Shown: positions 63,758 to 64,000 of the stretch, piece by piece | Numbering within the stretch: the first letter of the stretch is position 1 | Layout of the letters: each line of letters opens with the position of its first letter | From: Harmothoe impar | Taxonomy: Eukaryota; Annelida; Polychaeta; Phyllodocida; Polynoidae | Assembly (NCBI GenBank): GCA_947462335.1 | Contig: OX381707.1 | Span: 18,292,404 to 18,356,403 of the forward strand | Length of the DNA: 64,000 nt | Reading direction: 5' to 3' | The notes under the pieces: generated by a model | Told to the model about the DNA's origin: nothing | The model's input: only the letters and a program-made list of their open reading frames with translations | Databases searched by the model: none | Program-made: the position numbers and the translations under genes

Positions 63758-64000
63758 TTACGTTATTTTTTTGACGGGGATCCACTCGTTGAACTTGTCG
63801 TCGTAACCTAACCAACGTACGAAAGCTAACTCTTTACCGTCGACGGTCTTGCGGCGCAACACCTCGTCTATCAGGTAGTTCTTGTCGTAACGACTCTTGT
63901 ACACCTTCTGAACCTCTTCCGGGTAGAAGACGCCTTTTATCTCCTCGCCCTTGTCGTCTTTCAGCTCGAACCCTCTGCTTCCCAACGTGTTAGCAACGTC
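63758..64000 (-). CDS. Polinton integrase, C-terminal end with chromodomain (cut by window edge)
   Basis: About 80 codons, frame open to the window edge; codon 63,985-63,983 is TTG, an internal Leu, so this is not the N-terminus. The chromodomain-like segment reads YLIDEVLRRKTVDGKELAFV then RWLGYDDKFNEWIP, with the aromatic and W-x-G-Y positions typical of chromodomains. Polinton integrases are retrovirus-like (RVE, DDE) with a C-terminal chromodomain that can guide integration to marked chromatin. The upstream KGVFYPEEVQKVYKS is the linker between the two parts. The catalytic core is outside the window. Confidence 0.85.
   Translation of the reverse strand, partial: DVANTLGSRGFELKDDKGEEIKGVFYPEEVQKVYKSRYDKNYLIDEVLRRKTVDGKELAFVRWLGYDDKFNEWIPVKKIT

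Larger units (their letters stand above)
59624..64000 (-). mobile_element. Polinton/Maverick (adintovirus-like) element, one end
   Basis: Five collinear minus-strand genes of the virion/integration module, in order from the window edge: integrase, penton-like, pVI-like, major capsid, protease. They are tightly packed and GC-rich compared with the flank. The outer end is probably near AGTAGTATAGTATGTATCGG at 59,624; Polintons usually start with AG and make 6-bp target duplications, but the other end (with DNA polymerase B and packaging ATPase expected) is outside the window, so TIR and duplication cannot be checked. All visible genes are open, suggesting a young copy. Confidence 0.93.

Overview
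This is animal nuclear DNA, not bacterial. Genes are split by GT-AG introns, intergenic DNA is AT-rich and packed with short inverted-repeat elements, and there are LINE retrotransposons and a virus-like Polinton/Maverick. The mix (secreted SOUL heme-binding protein, orphan class A GPCR, CR1-like LINEs, Polinton) suggests a marine invertebrate deuterostome such as amphioxus. That attribution is inference; no single sequence here proves it.

Left part (1-26 kb). A two-exon rhodopsin-class GPCR (+, 3.8-6.7 kb) is followed by about 8 kb of nested MITE-like and foldback elements. Next is a secreted SOUL/HEBP-type gene (+, 15.1-18.5 kb) whose TATA box, 5' non-coding exon, five exons and poly(A) signal can all be read. 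A four-coding-exon gene with QxW/ricin-type beta-trefoil character (-, 20.1-26.2 kb) follows. The acceptor end of its first coding intron has expanded into a 2-kb, 74-bp minisatellite of about 28 units, and every unit carries a copy of the 3' splice site plus the first 46 bp of the exon.

Middle (27-44 kb). There are two non-LTR retrotransposons with long open ORFs: one 5'-truncated on the minus strand (27.8-30.5 kb), and one on the plus strand with an SGNH-esterase-like ORF1 and an intact endonuclease/RT ORF2 (38.3-43.6 kb).

Right-middle (34.8-58.9 kb). Four minus-strand paralogues of a small secreted cysteine-rich family that I do not recognise share a fixed plan: a 34-nt signal-peptide exon, a variable middle exon, and a six-cysteine last exon, with both introns in phase 1. 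Two of them lie in a direct tandem segmental duplication (37,578-50,224 and 50,225-55,819). Because the two copies are paralogous, each shows the empty site for insertions in the other. This dates the plus-strand LINE, a TA-flanked MITE and a TTAA-flanked MITE to after the duplication.

Right end (59.6-64.0 kb). This is the terminal part of a Polinton/adintovirus-like element with higher GC than its flank. Its genes are compact, intact and all on the minus strand: chromodomain integrase C-terminus (cut by the window edge), penton-like minor capsid, pVI-like basic protein, double-jelly-roll major capsid, adenain-type protease, and a possible small ORF. Its terminal region is a repeated array of CCAAT, X-box-like, CACGTG and GTAAACA motifs.
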